In this document: piece after piece, positions 9,741 through 19,821 of the stretch
How the letters are laid out: every line of letters starts with the position of its first letter
Position numbering within the stretch: the stretch's first letter is position 1
Source of the DNA: JBDHUW01 sp964642385
GTDB lineage: Bacteria > Patescibacteriota > Gracilibacteria > Absconditabacterales > Absconditicoccaceae
NCBI GenBank assembly: GCA_964642385.1
Contig: CAZXON010000009.1
Span: 1 to 32,760 of the forward strand
DNA length: 32,760 nt
Direction of reading: 5' to 3'
Notes under the pieces: generated by a model
What the model was told of the DNA's origin: nothing
The model's database searches: none
The model's input: only the letters and a program-made list of their open reading frames with translations
Program-made: the position numbers and the translations under genes

Positions 9741-9840
9741 GCTTCTGAACGACTCTCTTTAATCTGCTTCAGAAAGAAAAGAGACTAATTATTAATTATA
9801 AATTGTTAATTGTTATTATATTCTTTTTTTCCTGTAATCT
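9741..9840 (+). repeat. Interspersed repeat R1, copy 2
   Basis: Short subtype: GCTTCTGAAC start, AGAAAGAAAAGAGAC core, then an A/T-rich centre (AATTATTAATTA) in place of the GACGAAG...AGCATAG centre, and a CCTGTAATCT end. It sits in the 315-nt divergent gap between murA and the isomerase gene. The rest of that gap (9841-10031) is A/T-rich, presumably holds the promoters, and shows nothing else I can name. Confidence 0.75.
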
Positions 9841-10031
9841 AAAAGAATCATAAAAAAGTTATAGTGTTTTGAAACTCGATTGCAAATAAAGAAGGGAAAT
9901 AGGTGAACTCCGCTCAATTACATGTTTTTCTCTGTTTCTGAAAGAAATATATCCGTTATTTGCACAAAATTTGCTTTTAGAGCCTCTTTGGGTATACTAG
10001 AGTTGTAAAATTTATTCTTTATTATAGAAGG

Positions 10032-10985
10032 ATGAAACAACTTAAACAAATACAAAAAGTCGCAGATGACATCAGAACAATTACTATTCAAGGTGCAACA
10101 AATATTGCGAAGCAATGAATGAGTGTGCTGTGAGAGCAAATATTGGAACAAAAGTTCTCCTCATTCACTGAATTTAATACATTTTTCAAAGAATCAATTC
10201 GCTTGTTACAGACTGCAAGAGCGACAGAACCCATGCTTTTCAATGGTCTATTTGTTTGTAAAAATACTTATAAAAAATTCTTAAGAAGAAAAATCACATT
10301 CACAACACAACGTATGGAGGAACTTCAAAAGGAATTATCACAAGTGTGTTTTGCTTATGTGCAAGAAATAGAAATAGAACAAACTAAAAGACCAGCTATT
10401 GGAGCAGAACTTATTAAATCTGGTGATAATATTGCAACCCACTGTCATAGTGGCTCTGTAGTGAAAGTCTTAACAACCGCATGGCAACAAGGGAAAAAGA
10501 TACATGTTTACAACTCAGAAACAAGACCTCTTTACCAATGAAGAAAAACATCTATAGATTTGATAAAAGCAGGTGTTCCTGACACAATGATAACAGACAG
10601 CGTAGCAGCATTTTTCGTTGATAATATGTATGAATCTAAAGTAAATATAGATGTTGTTTTTTTGTGAAGTGATGCAATTAAACTTGATTGAAGCGTTTAC
10701 AACAAAGTTGGAAGCTTCGGTATTGCACTCTCTGCACGACACAGTAAAATTCCAGTGTATATCGTATGAAGCGTAATGAAAATTGATACTATTGGCTCTG
10801 TTAAAATAGAAGAAAGAGATGCAGATGAAGTTTGGGAAGATGCTCCCAAGTGATTGAAAATCCTAAATTATGCATTTGATATGATACCAGCAAAATTTAT
10901 CACTGGAATCATCACAGAACACGGCATTATCAAACCAAAAGATATCAAAAAACGAGCAAAAAAACTCCAGAAAGGGGAGTATTAG
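10032..10985 (+). CDS. Ribose-1,5-bisphosphate isomerase (eIF2B-like family)
   Basis: Encodes 317 aa. Converts ribose-1,5-bisphosphate to ribulose-1,5-bisphosphate, the RuBisCO substrate. It has an N-terminal helical part (1-125) and a Rossmann-like domain with the family signatures THCHSGSVVKVL, YNSETRPLYQGRKT and FLGSDAIKLDGSVYNKVGS. The catalytic Cys138 and Asp214 correspond to the Cys and Asp known from the archaeal enzyme. Related 5-methylthioribose-1-P isomerases share the fold; the RuBisCO and AMP phosphorylase next door decide the call. TGA encodes Gly in QGRKT and LGSDA. ATG 10032 has AGAAGG directly before it. It converges with the RuBisCO gene across a shared terminator. Confidence 0.92.
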
Positions 10986-11010
10986 AATATCATTTACCTC
11001 ATATAAAAGA

Positions 11011-11046
11011 AAAAACCACCTGCAGTAACGCGAGTGGTTTTTTTTG
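11011..11046. terminator. Terminator between the isomerase and RuBisCO genes
   Basis: AAACCAC (11013-11019) pairs with GTGGTTT (11034-11040), with an A run before and a T run after; it can serve both convergent genes. Confidence 0.85.
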
Positions 11047-11067
11047 TGAGCGTTTATTTTATGTGTG

Positions 11068-12528
11068 TTATATCATTTCTATTTTTTCTGCCTCAGCGAC
11101 CTCTACTGGTTTTTTCTTTCCGAAGAATTCAATCGCTTCTGCTAGTTCTCGGTGATCTTTTGCATATTCTTCTATGCTAACACCAGCTTTGAACGCTTCA
11201 CAAGATTGAACAAGAGCAGTAGCTCCAACCTGTGTTCCTTTTGGATGTGCGTGACAACCAGCTCCCATTGTGGTTATGAAGTCCATATTTCCCATAACAT
11301 CAATAAATGGCTTCAAGAGGGTTGGATTGAGTCATCCAGAAATAATTGGACAACATTTTTTTAAATTTCTTCGAGTATCATCATCGTCATCTAAATTTTG
11401 GTGGCGATCTTCTTGTACTTTTTGCATCCAGTCAGCGTCGTTCTCTGGTATCGTTCCCCATGATTGTTCAAAAATATGTCATTGTTCTTGTAGTCCAAAG
11501 ATATTGTGAGCTGCAGTTACGTCTTCTTCTGGGCTTCACGCCATCTTTCCAACTCATGCAGTACCAGTATGGATACCAGACGCGCCAGCTAATCTAGCGA
11601 ATTTAGACAATACTAATACTGTGTATCAAATTGGGTTTTCTGGTCTTGTAAATGCTCCGTGTCATGCTCTATGGAAGTGAATAAAAACATCCGGATATTT
11701 TCTTCTAAGCGTCTGAACTGCCATCCATCCTGCAGTTGTTCAGTCAATCAAAAAAGCGTATGATCCTTTTTCCATACCAGAATTGATAATCATTTCACAT
11801 CTTTCGATCATGGTTTCATAGTCGGCTGCTGACACATTAAACGAATGGACTTTTTTATGGCCAGTCTCTTTAACTGCTTTTGCCATTGCTTCTTTGATAT
11901 GCATTACCATTTTATCAAATGGACAGAAATCCTGATCAGCTTGTGGTTCATCATTTTTTACGAAATCACCTCATCACACCCAAAAATCGTATGCTACCTC
12001 AGCATATTCAGCAGAAGTAAGGCCCATTTTGGGTTTTACTATAGTTCCTAGGATCGGTCTATCATAGACATTGAGATATTTTCTCATATCATCAAGAGTG
12101 TAACTTGGTCCATCGTATTGCTCTAACATTGCAGGTGGAAACCATACATCAAGGATCTTTAGCGCTACAATCTCTTTCATTCAAAAGACATTTCCAGCCA
12201 CATATGTCAAAATATTTTGTACATTACCATTTCTATCGAAAAGTCTCCACGGATATGCGATCCAAACCAACTCTTTTTCTTGGTCTATTTTATATACCAA
12301 CGCATTTAGTAGTTTAGAATAGGCAGTTTCGGTCAGCACTAAAAAGTTGGTTCAAGTTGATGATTCTGCAGCAACTTCACACGCTGCTTGTAACATATTG
12401 AGTTTTTTCCCTGGTTTCAGGTGGAAACAAGCGAGCATATAGTCTCCATTTTTTGGATCTGCCAGATCCATGTTGATATATGCTTTTTGATGATCATTGA
12501 GCGATGCAATAAGTTCTTCTAGTGTCAT
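11068..12528 (-). CDS. rbcL: Ribulose-1,5-bisphosphate carboxylase, form II/III-like
   Basis: Encodes 486 aa. It adds CO2 to ribulose-1,5-bisphosphate, giving two 3-phosphoglycerates. All active-site elements are present: Lys165 and Lys167 in TIVKPKMGLT, carbamylated Lys191 with Asp193 and Glu194 in VGGGDFVKNDEP, His pair region HFHRAGHGAF, the loop GIHTGTAGMGKMAG with the loop-6 Lys, and SGGLNPTLLKPF. Two adjacent TGA codons supply Gly in GGGDF and another supplies SGGL. So the enzyme should be active, unlike RuBisCO-like form IV proteins. Length and the MERCEMIINSG / GSPEEDV segments fit the form II/III group reported from CPR bacteria; exact form needs a tree. It is divergent from the AMP phosphorylase gene. 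Confidence 0.95.
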
Positions 12529-12762
12529 AATGAGGTTTTTTAATGATAAAATATGTTTTTTGATATGTTATAATTATCGCATAAAGATAGATTTTTGCAT
12601 TCTACTTAAACTATACTGTGTCATATATATATACATATTTTGACAGAAAGCAAATTATTCTAATAAAAACATGAAAATACTTGCATAAAAATTGCTTTAT
12701 TTTGATTCCTTGATATACTAATAGTATTGTATTATGCTATTTTATATATTATTAACGCAATC
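12529..12762. promoter_or_regulatory. Divergent promoter region, RuBisCO / AMP phosphorylase
   Basis: The 234-nt A/T-rich gap must drive both genes. On the plus strand GATATACTAAT (near 12711) resembles an extended -10 element, but no convincing -35 is visible. On the minus strand GATAATTATAAC offers a -10-like motif. No operator is clear. Confidence 0.35.
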
Positions 12763-14307
12763 ATGACAAACAAAACAAAAAAACTATCTACAAAAATAGG
12801 AAAGAAAAAAATTATCAATGCTAAAACCAAAATTATCGACATCAAAAACGGTGAAGATCTAATCGTTCTGCTAAATGAGACGCAAGCGTGGGAGCATGGA
12901 ATTTCTGCTACCGATAAAGCATCTATGATTATTTGATGAGTTGAATTGGTTTTTGATGTTGATCTAACGCACAAGTATGTTGACATCAATGAGGTCGGAA
13001 TAACAAGAGATGTTAGTGAAAAATATAACATTCAATCTGGAGAAAAAGTGCAACTACATTTTACAACAACCAGTACGAAAGCAATGGAGGCCTTGAAAAA
13101 AGCAATAAAGTGACAAAAATTACATTATGATGAAACATATAGTATCATGAAAGATATATCAGATAATCGTTTTACAGATACCCTTACGACGTACTATTCT
13201 GCAATTTGATTTTTCAAAACGAGCACAGATAATGAACTTTTTGAAATGGCGAAAGCAATGTGAGAAACAGGTGAGATGCTGAAATTCAAAGGTGTTGTTG
13301 CAGACAAACACTGCATGGGCTGAGTCCCTGGAAATGAAACGACTATGATAATTATACCACTACTTGCATCTCTAGGAATCAAAATGCCAAAAACCTTTTC
13401 TAAATCAATTACGACACCAGCTGCGACATGAGAGTGTGTAAATGTACTTATGGACATATCTTTTTCTAAAAAAGAGATCGAAGATCTTGTGAAGAAAAAT
13501 AACTCTTGTTTGGTATGGGGTGGGGGATTAAGTCTCGCACCAGCGGATGAAAAGCTGATAAAAGTTGCGTATCCGTTGAGTATGCAATCATATTCTAGAA
13601 CAGTTGTAAGTATAATGGCAAAGAAATATGCGATGGGAATAACTCATTCGTTGATAGATATCCCAGTTTGACCAACTGCAAAAGTACCAGACAAAAAAAC
13701 AGGTGAACTCTTAAAAAAGAAATATGAATATGTGGGGAAAAAACTTGGGATGAAAGTCCGTGTTGAGCTCACAGAAGCGAAAGAACCGATCGGCGCATGA
13801 ATAGGTCCTCATTTACAAGTTAGAGAAGTGTTAAGAGTTCTTCAACAACACGAAAAAAGACCTTTAGATCTAGAAAAAAAATCACTTCATCTATGTGCTG
13901 TTATTATTGAACTAGTTGGTATGGCAAAATGAAAAGCTGCCTACGATATAGCATATAAACAACTTGTTTCAGGAAAAGCGTGGGCTAAAATGCAAAAAAT
14001 TATCATTGCGCAAAGAGGAAAAAATCCAAATATATACTCTGAAGATCTCCTTTTGTGAACACATACAAAAGAAATCACTGCAAAAAAAGATGGAATTATC
14101 AAAGAAATAGATCTACAAGAAGTGAATTTAATCGCTAGAACTCTTTGATCACCAATTGAAGAGGAGGTTGGTATCTATTTTGCAAAAAAACTTGGTAACA
14201 GAGTTAAAAAATGAGATATATTGTTCACTCTCTATGCAAACGATCAATCAAAAATGGATATGGCACTAGAGGTTTTGAAAGAAAAAGAAATGATAACGAT
14301 AAGATAG
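12763..14307 (+). CDS. deoA: AMP phosphorylase (archaeal thymidine phosphorylase-like)
   Basis: Encodes 514 aa (archaeal enzymes about 503). It phosphorolyses AMP to adenine and ribose-1,5-bisphosphate, starting the RuBisCO salvage route. Domain order: an N-terminal extension typical of the archaeal AMP enzyme (1-85), the helical alpha domain, the central phosphate-binding motif DKHCMGGVPGNET, KSITTPAATGECVNVLMD, then VWGGGLSLAPADEKLIKVAYP, and a C-terminal barrel-sandwich-like domain (AKKDGIIKEIDLQEVNLIAR). The N-terminal extension and DKHCMGGVPGN distinguish it from short bacterial pyrimidine phosphorylases. About a dozen TGA codons are read as Gly. ATG 12763 is preferred over the TTG at 12727. 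Confidence 0.94.
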
Positions 14308-14318
14308 AAGCACTCATT

Positions 14319-14398
14319 CCCGCCGAAGGCGGGATTGCCCGAACTATCTACGGACACCTCTGTAACCAACGATAGGACGGGCAAACACCTTCGGTGTG
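14319..14398 (+). repeat. Palindromic repeat RB, copy A
   Basis: A GC-rich element 12 nt after the AMP phosphorylase stop. Left hairpin CCCGC-CGAAG-GCGGG, central arms TGCCCGAACTATCTA and ACGATAGGACGGGCA, right hairpin ACAC-CTTCG-GTGT. Other copies are at 19822, 23924 and 32595. The following 194 nt up to the next gene hold a GCCG/CGGC hairpin near 14457 but no gene I can support. Confidence 0.85.
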
Positions 14399-14592
14399 AT
14401 ATCATAATGCATGTGATAATATGTGGTATATATACGAGGTCAGTAGTGTGAGGAGGCCGTTTCTTACGGCTAAATAACCCTAAAAAGCTATAACATATTC
14501 TTTCCGAAGAGCTCAGGTGGATTCGAACACGCTGATGAGCATATAAAATAATTATACTATATAAAATGGACTTTATATAAAAAAAACAGCAC

Positions 14593-15627
14593 ATGGCAGG
14601 GATTATTGTTACAGTATGACCAGCAATCGCAACCCCAGAAAGGTTAATTGATTTATACAATCTATGAGTGAGAATTCTTAGGATGAATTTTACTCACTAT
14701 ACGCCAAAATCTGTTCTTCCTATGCTAGATTTGATAAAAAAAGCAGAAACACAAATTGATTGAAAGTTTGATTTATATATGGATGTTGAGTGACCAAGTA
14801 TCAGAACTGGCGTTTTATGACAACCAAGAGAGTATAAAAAATGAGTACAGTTTAGATTATATAGCAAAGAAACACCAATTGAAGAAATAGAAGATACCGC
14901 ACTCACCTGTGATGAAGACTTTCGTGTGTTTACTGATGTGAAAGTGTGATGAATCGTGAGGATAGAATCAGGCGCGTTCGATTGTACAGTTATAGAAAAA
15001 TGAGCTACTTATCTACTCTTGGAAGCAGGAAATGATTTTCAAATGACATCTAAAAGACATATAAATTTGCCAGGCGCACAAATAGACTTGGCGACCATTA
15101 CACAAAAAGATAAAAGAGATCTCGAGTTCGCTGTTGAAAAATGATTTGCATATGTTGGAATTAGTTTTTGCAGAAGTGCAGACGATGTCCGTGAAGCGAG
15201 AAGCATTTTGGAACAAGCAAAACAGCAATCTTGAAGTCACCAATCCATCCCGAAAATCATTACAAAAATAGAAAATCAAGAATGAGTAGAGAATATTGAA
15301 TCAATTGCTGAAATAGCAGATGTAGTAATGGTGGCAAGAGGGGATTTGGGTGCGGAACTACCAATTGAAGATATCCCAGAAGTGCAAATGGACATCATCA
15401 AAACATGCAAAATCAAAAATGCAAAAGTGATCGTTGCGACACAAATGATGAAATCAATGGTACATGAAGCTTCTCCGACAAGAGCAGAAGTATCTGATGT
15501 TTATTGGGCTGCCAGACAGTGAGCAGATTATTTGATGCTTTCTGAGGAAACCTCTGTTTGAGAGTATCCTATACAAGTTGTTTCTACTATGAAAAAAATT
15601 ATTGAAGAAGCGCTAGATTGAGATTAG
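14593..15627 (+). CDS. pyk: Pyruvate kinase, short form lacking the C-terminal domain
   Basis: Encodes 344 aa (typical 470-590). PEP + ADP to pyruvate + ATP. The A-domain barrel starts at IIVTVGPAIATPERL, with RMNFTHYT in place of the usual NFSHG. The B domain is inserted at about residues 75-160. Catalytic Lys225 and Glu227 are in TKIENQEG; the metal ligand Asp251 is in ARGDLGAELP; then VATQMMKSMVHEASPTRAEVSDV and LSEETSVGEYP. The protein stops at the end of the barrel, so the allosteric PK_C domain is missing. The catalytic centre is intact, so activity is expected without fructose-1,6-bisphosphate-type control. About 15 TGA codons are read as Gly. A second PK-like gene is at 29360. Confidence 0.92.
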
Positions 15628-15656
15628 GAAAAATATAATAATATTTTTTGTTGTTT

Positions 15657-15688
15657 TAAAATCCCGGTTAGAATACTGGGTTTTTTTA
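15657..15688. terminator. Terminator between pyk and prfA
   Basis: CCCGG (15663-15667) pairs with CTGGG (15676-15680) around an 8-nt loop, followed by seven T; an A-rich 5' side allows use in both directions. It overlaps the prfA stop codon region. Confidence 0.65.
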
Positions 15689-16777
15689 TTCATCATCATC
15701 TCACCCCAGCTCCCTAGGTTTCCCAAGCATTTGATTTTGATAATCCAGAATAAGTGCGTTGAAAATATCATCTAATTGCCCCATCATAATTCATGGGATA
15801 TTCCCTCGTGATTGATGAATTCTATGGTCAGTTACACGATCTTGAGGGTAGTTATATGTCCTGATTTTTTCTGATCTTTCGCCAGTACCGATCTGTACGC
15901 CTCTTTTCTCTCTTTCTTCTGCTTGTTTTTTCTCGACATCGATTTGATACAATCTTGCCTTGAGCACTTCCCATGCTTTTTCTTTGTTTTGCATTTGTGA
16001 TTTGCTGTCACCAATATTTACGATCATGCCAGTTGGTATGTGGTGCAAACGAACTCACGTTTGATTTTTGTTCGCATTTTGTCAACCAGCTGAAGAAGCC
16101 GCATAAGTATCCATCACTACATCTTGTGGATTGATCTGGAAGTCTACGTCTTCTGCTTCAGGCATGATGGCTACGGTAATCGTTGAAGTGTGCACGCGCC
16201 CTTGTGATTCTGTACTTGGGATACGTTGTACACGATGTACGCCAGATTCAAATTTCATTTTCGAATAAACCATATCGCCAGACATTTTCACCATCACAAA
16301 TTTCACTCAACCTATATCTGAGTACTGATTTTCTATAATCTCTGTTTTCCAGCCATGCGCCTGTGCATAGAGCATATATCACTTGAGTAGTTCTGCAGCA
16401 AAAAGTCCAGCTTCATCTCCTCACGCAGCCGGTCTAATCTCTAAAAAGATATTTTTTTCATCATTGGGATCCTTTGGAAGCAACGCAATTTTTATTCTTT
16501 CTTCAATCTCAGGAATTTGCTGCTGCGCAGCAGTCAATTGGTCCTTTGCAAGTTCAATCATACCTTCGTCAGATTCGTTTGCAATGATCTCCTGGGCTTC
16601 TTTTTGTTCAGATAATAATTTTTTATATTCTTGATATAACTTGTGCGCTGGTTCCAAAGATTGTACCTTCCTACTAATAGTAATTACTTTTTGTTGATCT
16701 GTAGCTACTGCAGGATCATACATTTGTTGTTGTAGATCTAGGTATGCTTTTTCTATGGCTTCTAATGTTTCTATCAT
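15686..16777 (-). CDS. prfA: Peptide chain release factor 1
   Basis: Encodes 363 aa (E. coli RF1 is 360). It recognises UAA and UAG and hydrolyses peptidyl-tRNA. The codon-recognition PxT motif is PST, residues 187-189, in VQRIPSTESQGRVHTST, which marks RF1 rather than RF2 (SPF). The catalytic GGQ is residues 231-233 in SSAGGQNANKN, and the second Gly is itself encoded by TGA. RF2, which would read UGA, must be absent or inactive for the code to work. Residues after GGQ (NANKN) differ from the usual HVN. The final residues are an acidic Asp-Asp-Asp-Glu after a TGA-Gly. MIETLEAIEKAY at 16777 was chosen as start; an upstream in-frame ATG at 16819 adds 14 residues. Confidence 0.96.
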
Positions 16778-16862
16778 CGTTTTTATTCTAAAGGATGTAA
16801 AGCAGTAGTGTCTTTTCAAATACGCTGAAAATCAACCGCGTGCGTTACAAGTTGTCTTTTAT

Positions 16863-16994
16863 ATGGGAAAACGAGATTTTATAGATGGATTTTTTCATGA
16901 TGAAAAAAGGAATAAACTACGTTTTGATAGTATATATATTCGTCAAGCTGATACAAGTATTTTTGATTTTGCACATTGTAATTATTTTTTGTAG
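16863..16994 (+). CDS. Possible small protein or gene remnant
   Basis: Encodes 43 aa from ATG 16863, of unknown family. The frame is open upstream to 16809 with equally protein-like sequence (KYAENQPRALQVVFY before MGKRDFIDGFFHDEKRN), but no start codon lies there and a TAG precedes it. So it may be the 3' end of a decayed gene rather than a complete small gene. The rest of the 363-nt gap before 17141 is A/T-rich and shows nothing else I can name. Confidence 0.35.
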   Translation: MGKRDFIDGFFHDEKRNKLRFDSIYIRQADTSIFDFAHCNYFL

Positions 16995-17140
16995 TAGGAT
17001 CTTAAAAGATAGCAAATTGTTTCCCTCTTGATTTCTCTAAAAAAATAGGTATATGTTTTTGTAATAAAAGACACAAAATCTCAATAAGTTTTTGAGAATG
17101 TCAAGAAATATCTGTCTTCTTATTAACTCTTAGCAAAAAA

Positions 17141-17671
17141 ATGAATCCAATTGATAACTTAATAAACAAACAAGCAGATGCAACAAAACAAGCAAAAGAA
17201 TTGCTTTCTGATTCTGGCAAACCACAGATAGATATGCAAGCAGAAATTCAAAAGCTGAAAGATGAATCAAAGAAGCTTGAATCTGATATCGCTCTCTCAG
17301 CCTCAAGAGTAGAAAAAATAAAGACATCTAACGAAAATTTACAAATTTCCAGCTCCCTAAGAATTCAGTTAGAGAGAATGTGAGTAAAGGTCCCTGACGT
17401 AATGCAACAAAATAATCTTTTTGAATTTATTAAAAAGACATTATACGAACAGCTTGATGCTGAACTCAATAGAATTGATAAATGAAAAGCACAAGCAATA
17501 GAAAAGGTACTTCGAGATACAAGAACCGAACTTGAATGATTGAAAACCTGAACATTGATTTCAATTCTTAATCTTCTTCATCAAAACAAAAATGATGGTC
17601 AAAGTATTAGTGTAGATAATAAAATCAGGATACCGCAGTTGATTTTAGTTGATTATTACAAAACGACCTAA
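17141..17671 (+). CDS. Hypothetical coiled-coil protein
   Basis: Encodes 176 aa of unknown family. Residues about 25-80 form a strong coiled-coil pattern rich in Glu, Lys, Gln and Ser (EIQKLKDESKKLESDIALSA). The rest (85-150) stays helical and charged. The last 25 residues look like a strand-rich tail (DNKIRIPQLILVDYYKTT). There is no signal or TM segment. Four TGA codons are read as Gly. The stop is 3 nt before the next gene, so the two are co-transcribed and may form a pair. A structural or adaptor role is plausible but unproven. Confidence 0.75.
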
Positions 17672-17674
17672 CCA

Positions 17675-17962
17675 ATGCCACTTCAAAAGTTCACCATATC
17701 AGCAGAAGATTTTTTTGCACCAGCTATAGAGAAGTGATCGCTTGATTACCGCACTATCCCTGAAGGCGAAGATAAACTAGAAATAAATCGTTTTTTTGTG
17801 AAACATTTTTGATATGTGCCAGATGCACCGCTAGAATTTGTTAAGATTGATGGTAAATATGTATATAGAGCAAATCTAGAACAACGCATTCCCGTACAAA
17901 TACTCAATGATGTCACTGTGGTTTCATTGGATAATAGTGTTTTCAAATTGCCTTGAGCGTAG
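17675..17962 (+). CDS. Hypothetical small protein
   Basis: Encodes 95 aa, not recognised. It looks like a compact beta-rich domain with EINRFFVKHFGYVPDAP near the middle and VQILNDVTVVSLDNSVFKLP near the end. Three TGA codons are read as Gly. It starts 3 nt after the coiled-coil gene and is followed by a bidirectional terminator, so it ends a two-gene unit. Confidence 0.7.
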
Positions 17963-17995
17963 TTTTTCTGATTAAATATTCTGTTTTTTTTATAA

Positions 17996-18020
17996 AAAAA
18001 GTAGGCGATTGCTACTTTTC
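17996..18020. terminator. Bidirectional terminator
   Basis: AAAAGTAG / CTACTTTT stem with a 7-nt loop and flanking A and T runs, between the convergent genes ending at 17962 and 18058. Confidence 0.85.
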
Positions 18021-18057
18021 AAATACAATGTTTCTCTAATTTCACTAAAAAACTCTT

Positions 18058-18717
18058 CTAGAAAAAGATCTGACTGAGTATCAAAAAGAAAACTGACATT
18101 ATTTTTTCTGTAACGAAACTTATATACGAACCGATAAGTCCAGATCATACAGAAAGCAACAAAACTATCATCACTATGCTAAGGATAGTACCATTTTTTT
18201 CCATTCGGTATCATACAGATGGTGAAATGATTTTGATGATTCTATATCCATCAAGAGGAAAGATAGGAAGGATGTTAAACGCTCCCAGTGCTATGTTAAT
18301 TGCTATAAATGTTCCCCAAAATTGCAGAACGAGATCTCATCCATGCAAAATAGCATACGCGCTATCCATTCCGATAAATTTTCCATAGATCATCATGATA
18401 ACCATCCCGACAAACGCCAATCCAAAATTCATGAACGGTCAGGCCATCGCAGTGAGGAAGTCGTCTCTTACCGGATTGCGAAAATAATTGGGATTTGTGA
18501 GTATTGGTTTTCATCGTCAGAATCCAATCAAAAAAATCATAATAAATCCAATGGGATCTACATGCGCAAGGGGACTGGGTGTCAATCTTCATTGGAGTCT
18601 GGGTGTTGGATCGCCTAAGCGATTTGCCATCCACGCATGTGCATACTCGTGCAAACTCAATGAAATGATGATGATTATCCCCAGAAAGAGGAGTGTTTGA
18701 ATGTCGAAGTTGAACAT
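18058..18717 (-). CDS. Site-2-protease-like membrane metalloprotease (M50)
   Basis: Encodes 219 aa, about the size of minimal S2P homologues. The zinc motif HEYAH is in TM1 (residues about 8-30, LSLHEYAHAW), followed by RLGDPTPRLQGRLT, a conserved segment of this family. A second hydrophobic stretch carries AMAGPFMNFGLA (AGPxxN), and a third carries ILPIFPLDGYRI, whose Asp is the third zinc ligand. Four or five TM helices in total. Such enzymes cut substrates inside the membrane; the target is unknown. Eight or so TGA codons are read as Gly, including that of AGPFMNF. The ATG at 18717 lies 6 nt after the nusA stop, so it is probably co-transcribed with nusA. Confidence 0.92.
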
Positions 18718-18723
18718 GAGTAA

Positions 18724-19758
18724 TTATTTAATTTCTATTTGATATCCACTTAATTGACTAGCAAGCTTGATATTTGATCATCCTTTTCCAAAAGCAAGTG
18801 CTTTTTGTTCTTCCGGAATTGTGACAACAGCACGCTTTCCTTTCAATTCAATACTTTCAATTCTAGCAGGTTTGAGACAATCAGCGATAAGTCTAATATC
18901 ATCATCTTCATTAAATTCAATGAAATCTATTTTTTCTCCATCTAATAGTGTAAGAATAGTATTTATCCTGTCAGCTCTTTGGCCAACGAACACTCCAACT
19001 GGATCAATCTTTTCATCAATAGCAGATACAAGTATTTTGCTTCTTCTTCCTGCAATTCTCACAATTCTTTTAATAACAACTTTTCCTTCTTCTAGTTCTG
19101 GTACGATCTTTCTCAATATCGCTTCGATAAAATCATTTGACGATTGTGTAATAGTAAGCGTAATACCACCAAGACCTTTTGAAATTTCTCTTAATAGTAC
19201 AAAAATCTCTTCACCAGGGTTATAAACTCTTCCTGGGATTTGTCCGTCTTGTCCAAGCACAACAGTAGTTCCTTCAATATCGAGCACAATACTATCTCAG
19301 TTAACTCTCAACACTCTCGCTCTCAAAAGCTCTCCTTGTTTGTGTTGAAACTTTTCATAAAATCTTTCTCTTTCTATATTTTTCAAATTTTGCTTGATCG
19401 TTTGGGCTGCCGCTTGTATAGCGATTCTTGAGAACTCTAGTTTCTCTGGCGTTATATCCATCAATACCGTTTCGCCTTCTTTGATATCTTTTCTAATTTT
19501 TTGTGCTTCTGCCAAAAGCATTTGAACACCAGCATCTTCAATGATTTCTACTACTTCATACTCTCTGAATATACGAATAGTACCATCTTTTTCGATGTTT
19601 ACTTGAAGTTGCACTTTCTTTTCATTTGGAAGATAGTCTTTTTTGAATGCTGACCTAATTCCAAGTCTTACAATCTCCATCACCTGATGAGGATCAAATT
19701 TGTAATCATCAATAAGTTGCATAATAGAGCCTTGGATGCTCTTTCCATCTAATTGCAT
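18724..19758 (-). CDS. nusA: Transcription factor NusA
   Basis: Encodes 344 aa, matching the minimal NusA without C-terminal acidic repeats. The N-terminal RNAP-binding domain (1-125) includes VMEIVRLGIRSAFKKDY and ITPEKLEFSRIAIQAAAQTI. S1 domain, about 130-195 (GELLRARVLRVNGDSIVL). KH1 and KH2, about 200-340, contain ILRKIVPELEEGKVVIKRIVRIAGRRSK, then DPVGVFVGQRADRI and GEKIDFIEFNEDD. NusA modulates pausing, termination and antitermination. ATG 19758 gives the usual N-terminus. The long leader (19759-20086) contains repeat RB copy B, a short ORF with a perfect Shine-Dalgarno sequence and a terminator, suggesting attenuation. Confidence 0.95.
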
Positions 19759-19821
19759 TTTGTCTAGAATAAAGAGTAAAATGTATTTAATATATACTAA
19801 ATAGATATGGTTTGTCAATCT

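Noticed and set aside
14520..14545. GGATTCGAAC motif resembling the T-loop of a tRNA or the start of a tmRNA
   Set aside because: Neither strand allows a 5-bp T stem or an acceptor stem, and a tmRNA would have to run through pyk.
18362..18634. 90-aa minus-strand ORF and overlapping plus-strand ORFs
   Set aside because: Shadows of the M50 protease gene, which explains the region with HEYAH, AGPFMN and PLDG motifs.
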